This document shows positions 43,995 through 56,538 of a stretch of 64,000 nt of DNA, piece after piece (the first letter of the stretch is position 1; the number at the start of each line of letters is the position of its first letter). Origin of the DNA: Tupaia tana (taxonomy: Eukaryota > Chordata > Mammalia > Scandentia > Tupaiidae). The DNA lies in NCBI GenBank assembly GCA_026018925.1, contig JAKSZU010000013.1, positions 78,791,791 through 78,855,790 on the forward strand. The letters are read 5' to 3'. The translations under genes were made by a program, and so were the position numbers. Below the pieces are notes generated by a model, which searched no databases, had not been told where the DNA came from, and was given only the letters and a program-made list of their open reading frames with translations.

Positions 43995-44845
43995 TGTCTT
44001 GAAGAATAAAAATAATTATTTTCTCACAACTAATAGAGCAAAAGTTTACAAGTTTAAAAGTCAGTTAGTTAGCAGGTAATGATGTCAGTGCCCATATGGA
44101 TTTCTCTGAAATTCTTCCTATTTTCTATCCTTGGATACAAAATGGTTGCTATGGCTTCTAAAATTACATTTTCATGTAATACCATGAAAGAATCAGGGAA
44201 GTGGTCTCTCTCTCTCTCTCTGTCTCTTTTTTTTCTCTCTCTCTCTGTCTTATAGAGAAAAATCTTCCCCAGAAGTCCTCCAGAAACTTTCCCATATGTG
44301 TCATTGGCCAGATCTGAGTCACAGGGCCCTCCTTTGTTGAGGCTCAGTCTGGGACTGTGAGTCCTGAAAAGTTCAGCATCTACACTGCAAGATTGGCTAT
44401 ATCAGTAAAAAACAAGTAGGTAGCTGCAAAGGAGCAGTAAAGAATGGCTATATTAGGCAGACATTAATATCTGCCCTAGCTACCCATGTTTTATACATGA
44501 TAAAGCCTAAACCTCTTCTCATGGCAAAGTAGTAATTTTTTCATGTTTCAAGAAACCCACACCACACTCAAGTGGTGATTAGCATTTACTGAAGAGATAT
44601 ATGGGGAATACAGAAGCACAGGAAACCAATTCAACTAGTCTCAAAGATAATTAGACATCAACCAGCCTATATCACAGCAGCTCTGAGCTTATCCAGAGTA
44701 GACGAGGTAAAGTGAGTCTCAACCCTACTCAGATGCATTGTTGCTGTGCTGAATCAGTTCCTCTCTGATTCTCCTCTAACATGGAAATCTCTCAGCCATT
44801 TCTTTACTTTTTTTTTTTTTTCTTTTCTCTCTACTGCTCCTAACC
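43995..44845. other. Mostly unassigned, with a SINE tail fragment
   Basis: No gene. At 44205-44266 a CTCTCTCTGTCTC tract leading to 'cttatagagaaaaatct' looks like the last 60 bp of a long-form SINE without a head. Confidence 0.45.
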
Positions 44846-44847
44846 AT

Positions 44848-45061
44848 CAACCCTGAGGATTTTGTATTCATACTTCCAATGACAAGATTTGGTAAGTCAA
44901 TCCCTTTCCTAAAGAAGCTAATTCCAATCCATTCTACAAAATTCAGTTCAAGCATTACGGAAAGTGATTTTTGTTCCTTTAGGATATCTTGTTTTAATGG
45001 TCTTGGGTCTATTGTACACCATACTATGAAATTTATATTTTTTATTATAATTGTCTCCCTG
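44848..45061 (+). repeat. Unnamed ancient repeat, copy 2
   Basis: Same unit as 39880-40100, in the same orientation: 'ttcatacttccaatgacaagatttgg', 'aagaagctaattccaatcc', 'ttcagttcaagcattacg', 'aaagtgatttttgttcctttaggata'. The family name is not known to me. Confidence 0.7.
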
Positions 45062-45172
45062 GAAGGCTTATTAAAATATAGATTACTGGGCCCTGGTCCC
45101 AAAGATTCTGACTCTGTAAGGCAAGAATAGGCTCAGGGCTGCATTTTAATGCACATAATTCTGAGTGACAAA
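45062..45172 (+). repeat. MER5-like hAT relic fragment
   Basis: 'ttaaaatatagattactgggccctggtcccaaagattctgactctgtaagg' and 'ctgcattttaatgcacataattctgagtg' is the middle of a MER5-like element. Termini are not preserved. Confidence 0.75.
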
Positions 45173-45239
45173 ACACAGTTTTAAAATGTCAGTACTATGA
45201 ATTAACCCTTTATATTCTAAGTTTGTTAGTCCCCCAAAC

Positions 45240-45370
45240 AGTTCTGCACAGTTATTATTAAAATCCTATCTCAGAGTTGAGGTATTAGAGCCTTAGAAAG
45301 GGCAAAGCCACATTTTGAGAAAATAACAAAGCCAAGATTCAAACTCAGTTCTGCCTGCTCCTACGCATCT
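45240..45370 (-). repeat. MIR, antisense
   Basis: 'attaaaatcctatctcagagttgaggtattagagccttagaaagggcaaagccaca' and 'agccaagattcaaactcagttctgcctgct' is an inverted MIR. Confidence 0.7.
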
Positions 45371-45374
45371 GCTC

Positions 45375-45850
45375 TTCTGCCACAGCCAGCCTCCTCCTTT
45401 CTGTTCGACACCCTGGCATCCCCAAGTATTTCTTCCACACTCTTTAGCAAGCTGGGTTGGTTCTGGGTCTCAGAATGGCTGCCAAGAAGAGACACATATG
45501 GTCCTGTCATGAGAGGACACTGATGGAGCCTCAGTTTCTCTTCTCTAGTGGGCAGTGGCTTTCGGTAAGAAAGTAGTGGGACAAGGTCAGCTGAAGTTTC
45601 CAAAGTGGCTAATTTGAGAAGAGGAAATTATTAAAGGATGGTGTCAATTTCTCTTCCACAGATGCCCTGTCTGTAGCCACAGGAAGTCATTTGAAGACTT
45701 GTCACAATGGTGCTCAGAATCTGGGCTTTTCTCTCACTCACTCAAAATAATGGCATGATAGGAAAATGGAGCCCAAATATCTTCAATTTGGAGCAGGGAA
45801 GAAGGGATTAAGGGAGAGGTAGAGATGAAATGAGTAAATGGGAGTCTCAT
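45375..45850. other. Unique non-coding stretch
   Basis: No gene or repeat recognised. Confidence 0.4.
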
Positions 45851-45854
45851 GTGG

Positions 45855-45955
45855 GATTAGATCTGAGCTCACATCTAGGCTCTGCTACTCAGTAGAGTGT
45901 AGTTAGAAAAGATTATTTTATCTATCTGGAATGTGGTTGTGTTTTTCTGAAAAAA
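45855..45955 (+). repeat. MIR fragment
   Basis: 'gatctgagctcacatctaggctctgctactcagtagagtgtagttag' is the MIR 5' core. Confidence 0.6.
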
Positions 45956-45959
45956 AAAG

Positions 45960-46535
45960 GAGCATAAGATCTTAGCCTCAGTGTCTGTTGCTTAGAAAAC
46001 AGATTTTTTTTAATTGGAGTGTGATGCTTTAGTAAACAGGAGAAACCTCTTCCTCAGAGATGGAAACAGTCCAGTCACCCAGGAGGCACTTATATAGCCA
46101 TGTGCTCACATGCCTTCTCATACCCCACAGCCCCATGCTACACTGGAGACCCAGGACTTTCTTGATAATGATTCAGTATGAGGATTGCTCAGTTTCCACA
46201 GGTCACACACACATACCTGGAGCAACAGAAGTGGGCCATGGTACATCAGAGGACCCCCTAGAACAATAGAACTACACAATGACTAATCTACACAAAAGTT
46301 CTCCATATTCGGTTCCTACATTCATTGTACACCTCTGCCCCACATCTGTGTCTCCTCATTGCTTGCTTGGAAAACCTATAAAACAAAAAAAGGAAAAATC
46401 TGTCCTGTTATGTAGCCAGCAATGAGGGATCACAATCCCAAGGGACAGAGAGATGGTGGGACCATAAAGGGAGAAAAAGTAACAAACTTGGCCAGTGGAC
46501 ATATATATCTTGTCAGTCTAGCCCTTTCGTTTGGA
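45960..46535. other. Unique non-coding stretch
   Basis: No gene or repeat recognised. Confidence 0.4.
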
Positions 46536-46539
46536 TGAA

Positions 46540-47170
46540 AAATCTGCAGTTATTATTATTTAAAATATTTTCTAACTAAATATAATATACTTACACACAA
46601 AAGGACATAATCATTAAATATAGAGCTCAGTGATTTTCACAGAATTAACACCAGTAAAAAGATCAGGAACCAGGACACCACCACAAAAACCCCTCTCAAA
46701 CTCCCTTCTAGTCTCTGCTTGCTATACTAGCTCCTACAACATTGGTTCATATTTTCTACTTATTAATGTTTAGAATCACACAGTCTATTTTTTCCTATAG
46801 CTTCTTTCTATCAGCACTATATTTGTGAGATATATTCACGTTGTTCCATGTAGCCCTAGTTCATTCATCTTATTCTTAGGTTATTTTATTGTGTGGATAT
46901 TTTATAATGTATTAATCCATTGTAACATTGATGGTAGTTTCCTGTTTGAGGCTATTATAAATAGTGCTGTCATCAACATTCTTGCACGTATCTTTGGTGG
47001 ACATCTGCACTCATCCAGTGTACATTCAAGAGTAGCAATGCTAGGTAAAGTTACATGTATGCTCAGCTCTAATTTATATTGCCAAAGTGCTTTCCAAAGT
47101 GGTTTTGCCAATTTACATCCCTACTGGCAGTCCATAAGAATTTCAGTTGTACCACATCATTAACAACCTT
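46540..47170 (-). mobile_element. Old LINE-1 ORF2/3' region, antisense
   Basis: 'tattcacgttgttccatgtagccctagttcattc', 'gaggctattataaatagtgctgtcatcaacattcttgcacgtatctttgg' and 'gccaaagtgctttccaaagtggttttgccaatttacatccctactggcag' is the antisense LINE-1 ORF2 C-terminal region. The 112-codon plus-strand frame 46825-47163 is an accident of this antisense sequence. Confidence 0.88.
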
Positions 47171-47433
47171 CAGTATTTTCCTTTCTTATCTTTTCTTTTG
47201 TGTATTTTTTCTAGTTTTTTTTTAGCCTTTTTGGTAGGCATAGTCAGTGCATGAGTTTTAATGAGTATACTGTAATATCTGTAGAGGAACAAGCCTTCTG
47301 CAGATTTCACAAATGCTATCAATCTTTACAGTCTTGCACAAGGCCACTGTACACATTCATGTTTATTTACATAAACGTCCCTAAAGGCATTTGTGTTTGA
47401 AATCCCTAACAGGTACTCTCTCACTGAATTCTA

Positions 47434-47503
47434 TCAGGTTTCTGGGAAAGTCATGACATGTTTTTCTATGCAAAAATGCATCACGATTTTCCTGACAAAC
47501 CAA
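47434..47503. mobile_element. 70 bp TA-flanked palindromic MITE, copy 1
   Basis: A near-palindrome: left end TCAGGTTTCTGGGAAAGTCA and the complement of the right end TTGGTTTGTCAGGAAAATCG agree. It is directly flanked by TA on both sides (47432-47433 and 47504-47505), the mariner/Tc1 target. About three quarters identical to the 70 bp copy at 61626-61695. Confidence 0.85.
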
Positions 47504-47505
47504 TA

Positions 47506-47640
47506 AAACCAATCATATTACTATTTGCATTTTACTAAAGCAGAAACTGAGTAACTGACCCAGTGTCACACAGCCAGAAGTGACAAAACTATAGGCCACA
47601 CCAAAGGCTGGACTTGAGCTCTCAGAAGTCTGGTAATTAA
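47506..47640 (-). repeat. MIR, antisense
   Basis: 'gcattttactaaagcagaaactgagtaactgacccagtgtcacacagccagaagtgac' is an inverted MIR. It begins beside the 70 bp MITE. Confidence 0.8.
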
Positions 47641-47689
47641 CTGAGAAACAAGGCAGAGGCACAGAAAAGCAGCACACTATTGGGAAAAC

Positions 47690-47870
47690 TGAGCTCTATT
47701 TTCTGGGTTCATTTCTAACTAGCTCTATAAACAAATTGGTAGGCTCTCCTGAAACTCAGTTTACTTGTCTGTAAAATAGATATGATGACAAATATCGTAA
47801 AAAGATATTTGATGGATTAAAAAAGACAACATAAATGAAAATGGCCAGCACAAGGCCCCCCAAAAACAGT
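47690..47870 (+). repeat. MIR
   Basis: 'gggttcatttctaactagctctataaacaaattgg', 'gaaactcagtttacttgtctgtaaaatagatatgatgac' and 'catgaaaatggcc'-like 3' end follow MIR order. Confidence 0.75.
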
Positions 47871-47874
47871 AATT

Positions 47875-49290
47875 ATAAGTGAAAGACTTGGAAGAAAGAC
47901 GGTGACTTGAGTATGGGTCTCTAAAATGCTCCCTCCACCCTCCACTGGCATAACCAGAGGAATGTAAAAGTACCAATCATTATGCATGGGCACCTTCTTT
48001 ACCTTTTGAGGACTTTCTCAAGGGAAGTGCTGATTTGGACTAGAGGAAGGGGAGTTATTGAGCACTGTGGAAAACCCTGGCAAAAGTTCTCTTGAAGGGA
48101 AGTCACAGAACTAAGGGCATGGCGGGCATAATATAGAGGGGAAATACTGCATGGAGAACTCTATTCACAGCAGAAATTGGCAGCATTCAAAATGGATTTG
48201 CAGTGGTACTAGCAAGGAGAACAGTTGAACAGTGAGACTTTTCCATGAATCGTGGGCAATAGCAGAAGGTAGGAAACAGAAAGGCACATTCCCCTTATCC
48301 CCTTTAGAGGCCAAGAGAGAGAAAATGAGACAGTGAATTCTGGACACGGCATGAGCATCCATAAAGTCCCTTATAAGATGCCACATGTTGATGTCCCTAC
48401 CATCCCCTGTCAGGACACCACAACAGAGGACTGGTAAAATTGCTAGCACCCTCGTTTAGGATATGAGATAAGACATTTAGTAGCCAAGCGGAAGAGAGAA
48501 AAACAGATGAGGAAAAGTCCAAAAGAATCTACTCATTCTGTTTAAGAGAAAACATCAGTCTTGTATAAAATATGTCCTCTTTCAACTTGACTGAACAGAG
48601 ACAGAACCAAAGTGAAAACAGTGAAAAGATCCAACAAAATAGAAGGAGGAAAACATATCATTCAATGTGCAGGAAGATAGCTTATTTTTAGAAAACCTGT
48701 ACTGAAACAAACAGAGAAAGAAAAATATTAAGAGAAAACCTGTTTGGAATTTAAAATGTTGACTAATACAGCTTTCACCACCATATTCATAAGGACAACA
48801 AAATAACAAACAGCTAGTCTTAAAAGCTGAAAATGAGAAATAATATATCAAAATATGAAAGGTATTGACTTTACAAGACACACAGAGATAGACTGAGAAC
48901 ATTTTCAGACTTAAGTGCATGGCTCTTGCAAAAGAGAGAGAGGAGAGCGGGAGACTGAAAAATGTGCAGGAAGATAGTGTTTTCTCTATAGTCTTAGAGT
49001 AAGAGAATTAGGGTCTCAAGCAAGCAGGAAATGTGGGTCTCTCTCTGCTCTATACTGTTGTAAATCTGGCAACATTATACTACTCCCCCATATCTATCCA
49101 TCTTCCTGTCTTGTTTGTCTCTGTCCATTCAGGGAAGATAGGCATGGGTCAGGAAGAGGGTAGAAATGGAAAGACTGGTAGGAATGATAGCCACATTGAA
49201 AACTGGGAAATGCCATCCCTACAAATACAGCACTAGAGGCTGGGATGGGAATAAGAAATGCTCAACAACAAAGATGGGAACTGCAGTCTA
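47875..49290. other. Unassigned non-coding stretch
   Basis: No gene, no repeat recognised. The minus-strand 112-codon frame (48582-48920) is Phe/Cys/Ser-rich with no motif and is probably chance. Confidence 0.4.
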
Positions 49291-49294
49291 GGTA

Positions 49295-49510
49295 TGAGAA
49301 AGATAAGGAACTTAGTGTGGTTACTAATTAAGTGACCTTGAAGGTTTCTCTCTGCCTTAGTTTTCCCATCTGTAAAATGTGGATAATATTAGGACCTGTC
49401 CAACTGGTAGAGTTATTGTGAGGATTAAAAATGGTTATATATGTCAAGTGCTTAGGCATGACCTCATATGTAGGTGTTGTATAAGCATTATTATTGTTGC
49501 TAGTGTTGTA
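49295..49510 (+). repeat. MIR, nearly complete
   Basis: 'aattaagtgaccttgaaggtttctctctgccttagttttcccatctgtaaaatgtggataatattaggacctg', 'gttattgtgaggattaaaaatgg' and 'aagtgcttaggcatg' is a clear MIR core to 3' end. Confidence 0.9.
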
Positions 49511-49514
49511 TTTA

Positions 49515-50282
49515 TTTATCTTTACAAGGAAAAATGTTACAGGGGAAAGAAAACTTATAACCCTATAGAACAGTGTATTATATCTGGACTTCTGGATTTC
49601 TTATATCAATGAAAATCTCATGAAAAATTGTGAGACTCAACAATGAGGTGCCATTTATTTTATTTTACAACTAAAAGCATGTTAGAAAGTAATAGTGAAT
49701 GAGATATATTGAAAATTTGGGGGGAAAATTTTCAAATAAAAATGACCTTTAAATTGAATAAATTTATTCTGATTATTTTGTCTGCATTTTGTCAATTTAC
49801 CAGAAACCAGCAAAACTTCATCTGAAATGTACATTACATTAAAGCCCAGAGTAACTATTGCAAACTATTGCAACCAATGACAAACTTTTAATAACTGAAA
49901 AGTGGACTGGGTGTCATCAACTGGTCCACCAGTTATAGATATGAAGAACTATTCTCATCACATAAAAGCAGAAAAAGAACTAAGGACAGTGATTCTTCCT
50001 GAGTCAACAAAGCCCACCTATGTCAAGGACACCTTAGGGAAGAGAGGGATACAAACCAAAATGAGTTGATTATAGTAAGAAGATAAATGTAAAAAAATAA
50101 AAAATAAAAAAAAAATTTAAAAAGACTAACATTAAAAATTCTGCTGAGTAAAAACTAGAAAGAATAAGAGAGGGTGCATATTTCTGAAAATAAACTCTCC
50201 AAAATAGCCAATAATGACCATGCAAGGAGAGGAGTCCAGTATATCTACCTATTGATCTGTCTATATCTATGATCTATCTACA

Positions 50283-50333
<51 letters not shown>

Positions 50334-51169
50334 AGAACTACCCTATATAAGAAAAACTTAGTGCTAACTGCCATTTTGAAAGTTTGCTTGAAGGATACAT
50401 GAGCTGGAAAGACTGACTTACCTACAGATGACATTTACTGCAGGGAAGAAGTGAAAATGTTGGCTGTACTAGAATGACCCATCAGAACACTACCAGTTTC
50501 AATCATAAAACAATGGAATTGATAGTTGAATTAAGCAATCAGAACTGAACATGTTTCAATCCTTCATTTGTATATATGAACCTGGTTGAAGACTCAGGAG
50601 GGAAATACTCCTCTCTGAAAGCCAGTCTCAAACACATTCAAGGAGGTAGTCATTTGAGCAAGAGAGTTCTCTGGCTCTTGGTAGACATCACCTACAATAA
50701 AGCCTTCTTCCTTGGCAAACCTCACAATGCAGAGACTGACTTTTCTGGTGATGAGTGACTAATTCCTCATCTTATCAAGTTAGGTTCAGTAACACACAGA
50801 CACAAATATATACACAAACACATGCATATTCTTTAAACAAAAACACATATAAAACGAGATTATATACTGATTAATTAATAAAAGTGTTGCAACCAGAGAC
50901 TCACAGCAGCAATGCTTCAGCATTTTCTAATTCAGTGGTCACAGTGACTTTATAGAACATGAGTACCTCAAATAATAAGACTCTACTGTGTTTATGTGTG
51001 TAGCTAGATAGATACTTAAAGTATAATGATACTGAAACAAGTAGTTGAAAGATGAATTGAGAGATTGAAATAGGAAATTCAGAAACAGACAACACAGTCT
51101 AGTGTACTTGGTACATTATTTAGTTTATTTACTATAATATAGCACAAGCTAAGTGTATTTAGGCACTAC

Positions 51170-51170
<1 letters not shown>
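49515..51170. other. Unassigned AT-rich stretch with CA/GA microsatellite
   Basis: No gene or confident repeat family. An (AC)10(AG)15 compound microsatellite lies at about 50280-50331. Confidence 0.45.

Positions 51171-51222
<52 letters not shown>
51168..51222. repeat. (TA)n microsatellite
   Basis: About 55 bp of nearly pure TA interrupted once by a C. Confidence 0.95.
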
Positions 51223-51227
<5 letters not shown>

Positions 51228-51574
51228 ACTGAGTAATTAGGAAAACATTAAATTTTGATCCCTCACTCTTATCAGCCTAATAAAATTCTTATTCTTTTTT
51301 ACAATTTTAATTGAAAGTTTAGGACATTTAACTATATTTTCTAAATTGTCATAATATAAAATATTTGTATAATAATAAAAAATAAAATCACTAATTATTA
51401 AGAATTAGTCCAGCTAGACTGATAATAATAAGCTGAGCCCAAAATCCTAGATTATACCAACCAAATTTAAACAAAATGAGGAGAGTTGGAAGAAATTTAA
51501 AAGTGTGCTAATTTTCTTATTTAATGGAGTAGAGTTTCAAGAAACATTATTTTCCTTTTGACTTTGAAAATTAC

Positions 51575-51681
51575 AGACAATGGCCAACTTAAATATCGGG
51601 ACAAGTCTGGTAATACCAATAATAACATTGAATGTTAATGGATTAAATTCTCCAATCAAAAGACACAGACTGGCTGAATGG

Positions 51682-51727
<46 letters not shown>

Positions 51728-52603
51728 CAGAAACCCTCTATCTGTTACTAACAGGAAACCCACCTCATGGATAAAGACATACATAGAATAAAAGAGAAGA
51801 GTTGGAAAAAGGTTTTCCATGCAAATGGGAACCAAAAAAGAGCTAGAGTCACAATACTAATTTCTGATAAAATAGCCTTTAAAACAAAAACTGCTTGAAG
51901 AGACAAATAAGGGCACTATATTGTAGTAAAACGGTCAATCAATCAAGAAGATATAACACTTATAAATATCTATGTACCTAACACAGGAGCACCCAAATAC
52001 GTGAAGGAAGACTGTTAGATCTAAAAGGAGAGATAGACTGCAACACACTAATTGTTGGAGACCTCAACAACTCACTATCCGCTCTGGACAGATCATCTAG
52101 ACAAAAATATAGGTAAAGAGATAAGGATCTAAATGACACCATAAATCAAATAGACTTAACACACATCTATAAAACTTTCCAACCAAAACCCACAATATAC
52201 ACTTTTTTCTCACTCCCACATGGAATCTTTTCGAAGACTGAACACCTGATAGGGCACAAGGCAAGTCTCTACAGATCCAAAGGCATGGAAACTATAACCA
52301 GCATCTTCTTCAACCATGATGGAATTAAACTTGATTTTAATTTCAAGATAAATCCTCAGAAATACCTAAATACATGGAAACTAAATAACCTACTCTAGAA
52401 TGACTTCACAACTACTGAAGAAATAAAGACTGAAATTGAGATTCATGGAAGCCAATGACAATGAGGACATGAATTTCCATAATCTTTGGGACACTGCAAA
52501 AGCAGGCATAAGAGGGAAGTTCATAGCAATTAGTGCACATAAGAGGAAGATGGAAAGAAGGCAAATGGATCACCTAACATCGTGCCTCAGAGAACTGGAA
52601 AAG

Positions 52604-52636
<33 letters not shown>

Positions 52637-55600
52637 TACTCCAGGAGAAAGGAAATAATAAAGATACAAGCAGAAATAAATAGAAAATAAATGAACTATA
52701 CAGAAAATAAATGAAAGTAAAAGCTGGTTCTTTGAAAAGATAAACAAAATTGATAAACCACTGGCGAGACTTACTAAGAAGAGAGAAAGGAACCAGGTAA
52801 ATCAAATCTGCAATGAAGCAGGCAATATAACAATAGACATAGTAGAAAAACAAAACATCATTAGAGGATACTATGAACAACTATATGCCAAGAAACAAGA
52901 CAACCTGGATGAGATGGACAAATTCCTGGACACATATAATCTACCAAGATTGAGCCAGGAGGATATAGAAAGTCTGAATAGGCCCATAACAAGCCAGGAG
53001 ATTAAATCAGTAATAAGTTACCTCCCAACAAAGAAAAGCCCTGGCCCTGATGGATTCACCTCTGAATTCTACAAAACTTTCAAAGAAGAGTTAACCCCCA
53101 TTCTGTTCAAGTTTTTTCTAAAGATCCAAAAGGGCAAATCTCTCCCTAATTTATTCTATGAAGCCTCCATTGCCCTTATCCTTAAGACAGATAAGGACAG
53201 GACAAGGAAAGAAAACTATAGACCAGTATCTCTGATGAACATAGACATAAAGATTCTCAACAAGATACTAGCAAATCATATACAACAACTTATAAAAAAT
53301 ATTATACATCACAATCAAGTCGGCTTTATTCCAGGAATACAAGGTTAGTTCAACATATGCAAAACCATAAATATAATACACCATATTAACAGGAAGAAAG
53401 ATAAAAACCATATGGTCATATCAATTGATGCAGAAAAAGCACTTGATAAGATACATTTCTTCATGATCAAGACTCAGCAATATTGGCATAGAAGGGTCAT
53501 TTCTGAACACAATAAAAGCTATCTATGAAAAACCTATAGCTAACATCATCCTGAATGGATAAAAGCTGGAAATGGTACAAAATAAGGATGCCCACTTTCT
53601 CGACTCCTTCTCAATATAGTACTGGAAGTCCTCACCAATGCAATCAGAAAAGAGGAAAAAATAATAAGCACTCAAATAGGAAAACAAGAGGTGAAACTCT
53701 CTCTATTTGCAGATGACATGATTGTATACATAGAAAACCAAACAGTATTCATGAAAAAATTCCCAGAAGTAATACATAAATACAGTAAAGTTGCAGAATA
53801 CAAAGTCAACATACAGAAATCTAAAGCATTTCTATATACGAACAACAGGCAGACTGGGATAGAACTGAAAAATTTATCCTATTTACCATAGCCACAAAAA
53901 GTATAAGATACTTAGGAATAAATCTAACCAAAGAAGTTAAAGACCTCCACAAGGAAAACTATGAAAAGCTAAAAAAAGAAATTGAAAATGACACAAAAAA
54001 ATGGAAGGACAATCCCATGTTCCTGAATTGGAAGAATTAATATAATCAAAATGGCAATTCTACCCAATTAATATACATATTTAATGCAATCCCAATCAAA
54101 GTACCAGACATATTCTTCACAGATCTAGAAAAAACAATCATAAAATTTGTCTGGAATCATAAAAGACCTCATATTGCCAAAGTAATCCTGCACAAGAAGA
54201 GTGGAGTGGGTGGCTTCTCACTCTCAGACCCAAAAATATACTACAAAGCTGTGGTAATCAAAAGAGCATAGTACTGGCACAGAAACAGAGAGGTGGACCA
54301 AATAGAGTCCCCAGAACTAAACTCCCAAGCATACAGTCAGGTGATTTTTGACAAAGGATACCAGTCATCCAGTGGGAAAAGGAAAACCTCTTCAGCAAAT
54401 GGTGCTGGAAAAACTGGATATCCACCTGCAGAAAAATTAATCTGATCCCCTACCTCTCACAATTGACAAAAATCAACTCAAGGTGGATCAAAGATCTAAA
54501 TCTAAGACCTCAAACTATAAAACTTCTCCTGGAAAACACTGGGGAAACTCTGGGAAACATTGGGGTAGGCAAAGACTTCTTAAATAAGACCCCCAAAAGG
54601 ACAGTTAATCCCCGAAATAGACAAGTGGGATTACATCAAACTAAGAAGTTTTTGCATGACAAAAGACACAGTAATTAGTGTGAATTGACAGCCCTCAGAA
54701 TGGGAAAATATTTTTGTAAACTATGCACCAGATAAAGGACTGATAACCAGAATACTCAAGAAACTCAAGTAACTGTTCTGAAAAAAGATCATCAATCCTA
54801 TTAAAAGATGGGAGAGTGAAAAAAATCACTCTCTACGGATGACATACGAATAGCCAAAAGGTAAATGAAAAAATGCTCAACATCCCTCATTGTAAGGGAA
54901 ATGCAGATCAAAACACCAATGAGATATCACCTAAGGCCAGTCAGAATGACTAAGATAAAAAAAAAATGATAAATGCTGGCAGGGGTGTAGTGAAAGGAAA
55001 CTCTCTTACACTGCTGGCGGGAATATAAATTGTTCCAGCCACTGTGTAGAACAATTTGCAGATTCCTCAAAAATCTACAAATGGAACTACTATATGATCC
55101 AGCAATCCCACTCCTTGGTATCTATCCAAAAGACAGAAGAATTCTTAATTGGAAAAGTGCTTGCACATCTATGTTATTGTGGCATTATTCACAATTGCTA
55201 AGACATGGAACCAACCCAAATGCCCAAGAACAGATGAATGAAAAACTGTGGCACATATACTATATGGAATACTACTCAGCCATGAAAAACAAGACCTTGG
55301 CTTTTAACAGAAAGTGGATGAATGTGGAAGATTTACTGCTGAGTGAAGCAAGACAGGCTATGGAGAGACATTGTATGTCCCCACTTAATGTATACTGAGT
55401 GTCTGCACTCTATGACTAAAACTGATTGACTAAAGGATATAGAAACACAGTAAGTGGTTGTGAATATCAGATATAGTGTGGGAAGAGGGTGGATTAAGTG
55501 TAGAGTCTGAGGAAGGACATTTAGAAGAAAAATAGTGAGGCAAAGCATTAATGAGACAAAGAAGTGGAGTATTACCTGTTGAAGATTACTTTATAGTATT

Positions 55601-55735
55601 ATCAACTGGACTAGGGAGAAATGTACACATGTTGGAATATTCACTTTGCAAGCTAAAAAACATGATTAAATGTATAAAGAACTTGAAATTTAAAAAATAT
55701 TTAAATAAAACTAAAATAAAATTTTAAAAACTGGC
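51575..55735 (+). mobile_element. 5'-truncated LINE-1 (ORF2 plus 3' UTR)
   Basis: Begins at or just before the ORF2 start and keeps ORF2 nearly end to end, then a 3' UTR and an A-rich end near 55735. No ORF1 or 5' UTR is visible, as is usual for incomplete reverse transcription. It looks like the youngest long LINE-1 here, but frameshifts and stops break it throughout. Two internal A-runs are expanded (51685-51725 and 52611-52636). No clear target duplication was found. Confidence 0.9.
51580..55398 (+). pseudogene. LINE-1 ORF2 (endonuclease and reverse transcriptase), decayed
   Basis: ORF2 normally nicks target DNA with its N-terminal AP-type endonuclease and copies RNA with its reverse transcriptase. 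Here the N-terminus (51580, MANLNIGTSLVIPIITLNVN, then GLNSPIKRHRL) is the endonuclease start. The reverse-transcriptase region includes [15 protein letters not shown] and [19 protein letters not shown] (about 53030-53280), then the catalytic FADD at 53706-53717. The C-terminal part (55030-55398) contains LQMELLYDPAIPLLGIYPKD and YYSAMKN. These parts lie in several frames separated by stops. A 41 bp A-run interrupts the endonuclease near codon 35. No function is expected. Confidence 0.9.
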
Positions 55736-55739
55736 ATCT

Positions 55740-56180
55740 GTGAAAAATGTATATTAAAGTAATACATTTCTAACTCAGCTCAAAAAAAAAAAAAAAAAAA
55801 TAGAAAATATAGGTCCAGGCATCAAAATAATATTGTGAAGACAGATATATTATAAAAACAGATATACATGTTCTCAAATACTAACATCAGAAGAAAGAAA
55901 ACATACGCTCATGAGTTTGCGGACAGAACTCAGTATGGCTCAGTCTCCAAAGGAAAGTTCAAAAGTACCATGCAAATTTTTAATATATTATTATATTTAT
56001 TATATTATTTGCATTTTTATATGAGTGTCAGTTTCAATATTAAATGTTTCTAATCCCTTACTATTTAATAAAATTGATACTTCAAGTACATGTGCCATAT
56101 TTACCCTATGTGGCATGGCACATCCAAAGAACATTGCTACATAATCCTAAGGGTCCATGAACTAGTAAAGTTAAAGACTT
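55740..56180. other. Unassigned AT-rich stretch
   Basis: No gene. An A-run lies at 55782-55800. Confidence 0.4.
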
Positions 56181-56294
56181 TGTAATGGTTAATTTTATGT
56201 GTCATCTTGACTGTGCTAAAAAATGTCCAGATAGTTGTTAAGACATTATTTCTAAGTATGCCAGTGAGAGTGTTTCCAGAAGAGATTAGAATTT

Positions 56295-56538
56295 TTTAAA
56301 AAGTTTGTGGGAGGGCACGGACACTCACTAGAGAGAAAGAAAGAAAAGGAGAAATAGAAAACACCTCCCATGTGCATGGTCACACTGCAATACCTTCTCC
56401 TCCATTTCTTCTTTTTGGATTTTGGGCATGTATGCACATATGCCCAGTGTACTTCTCAAGTCACTGAGTCTAGGTTTTGAACTGTGTAGTCAGCAAAGTA
56501 GGATCTAGCTACCTTAACCACCATGGCACTAGCTAGCC
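56295..56538 (-). mobile_element. tRNA-derived SINE, old long form, nested
   Basis: Antisense: 'aaaagtttgtgggagggcacgg', 'aaaacacctcccatgtgcatgg', head 'accatggcactagctagcc'. Target duplication AGAGATTAGAATTT / AGAGATTAGCATTT at 56281-56294 and 56539-56552. Confidence 0.92.

Noticed and set aside
46825-47163. 112-codon plus-strand open frame
   Set aside because: It is the antisense of an old LINE-1 ORF2 C-terminal region, not a gene.
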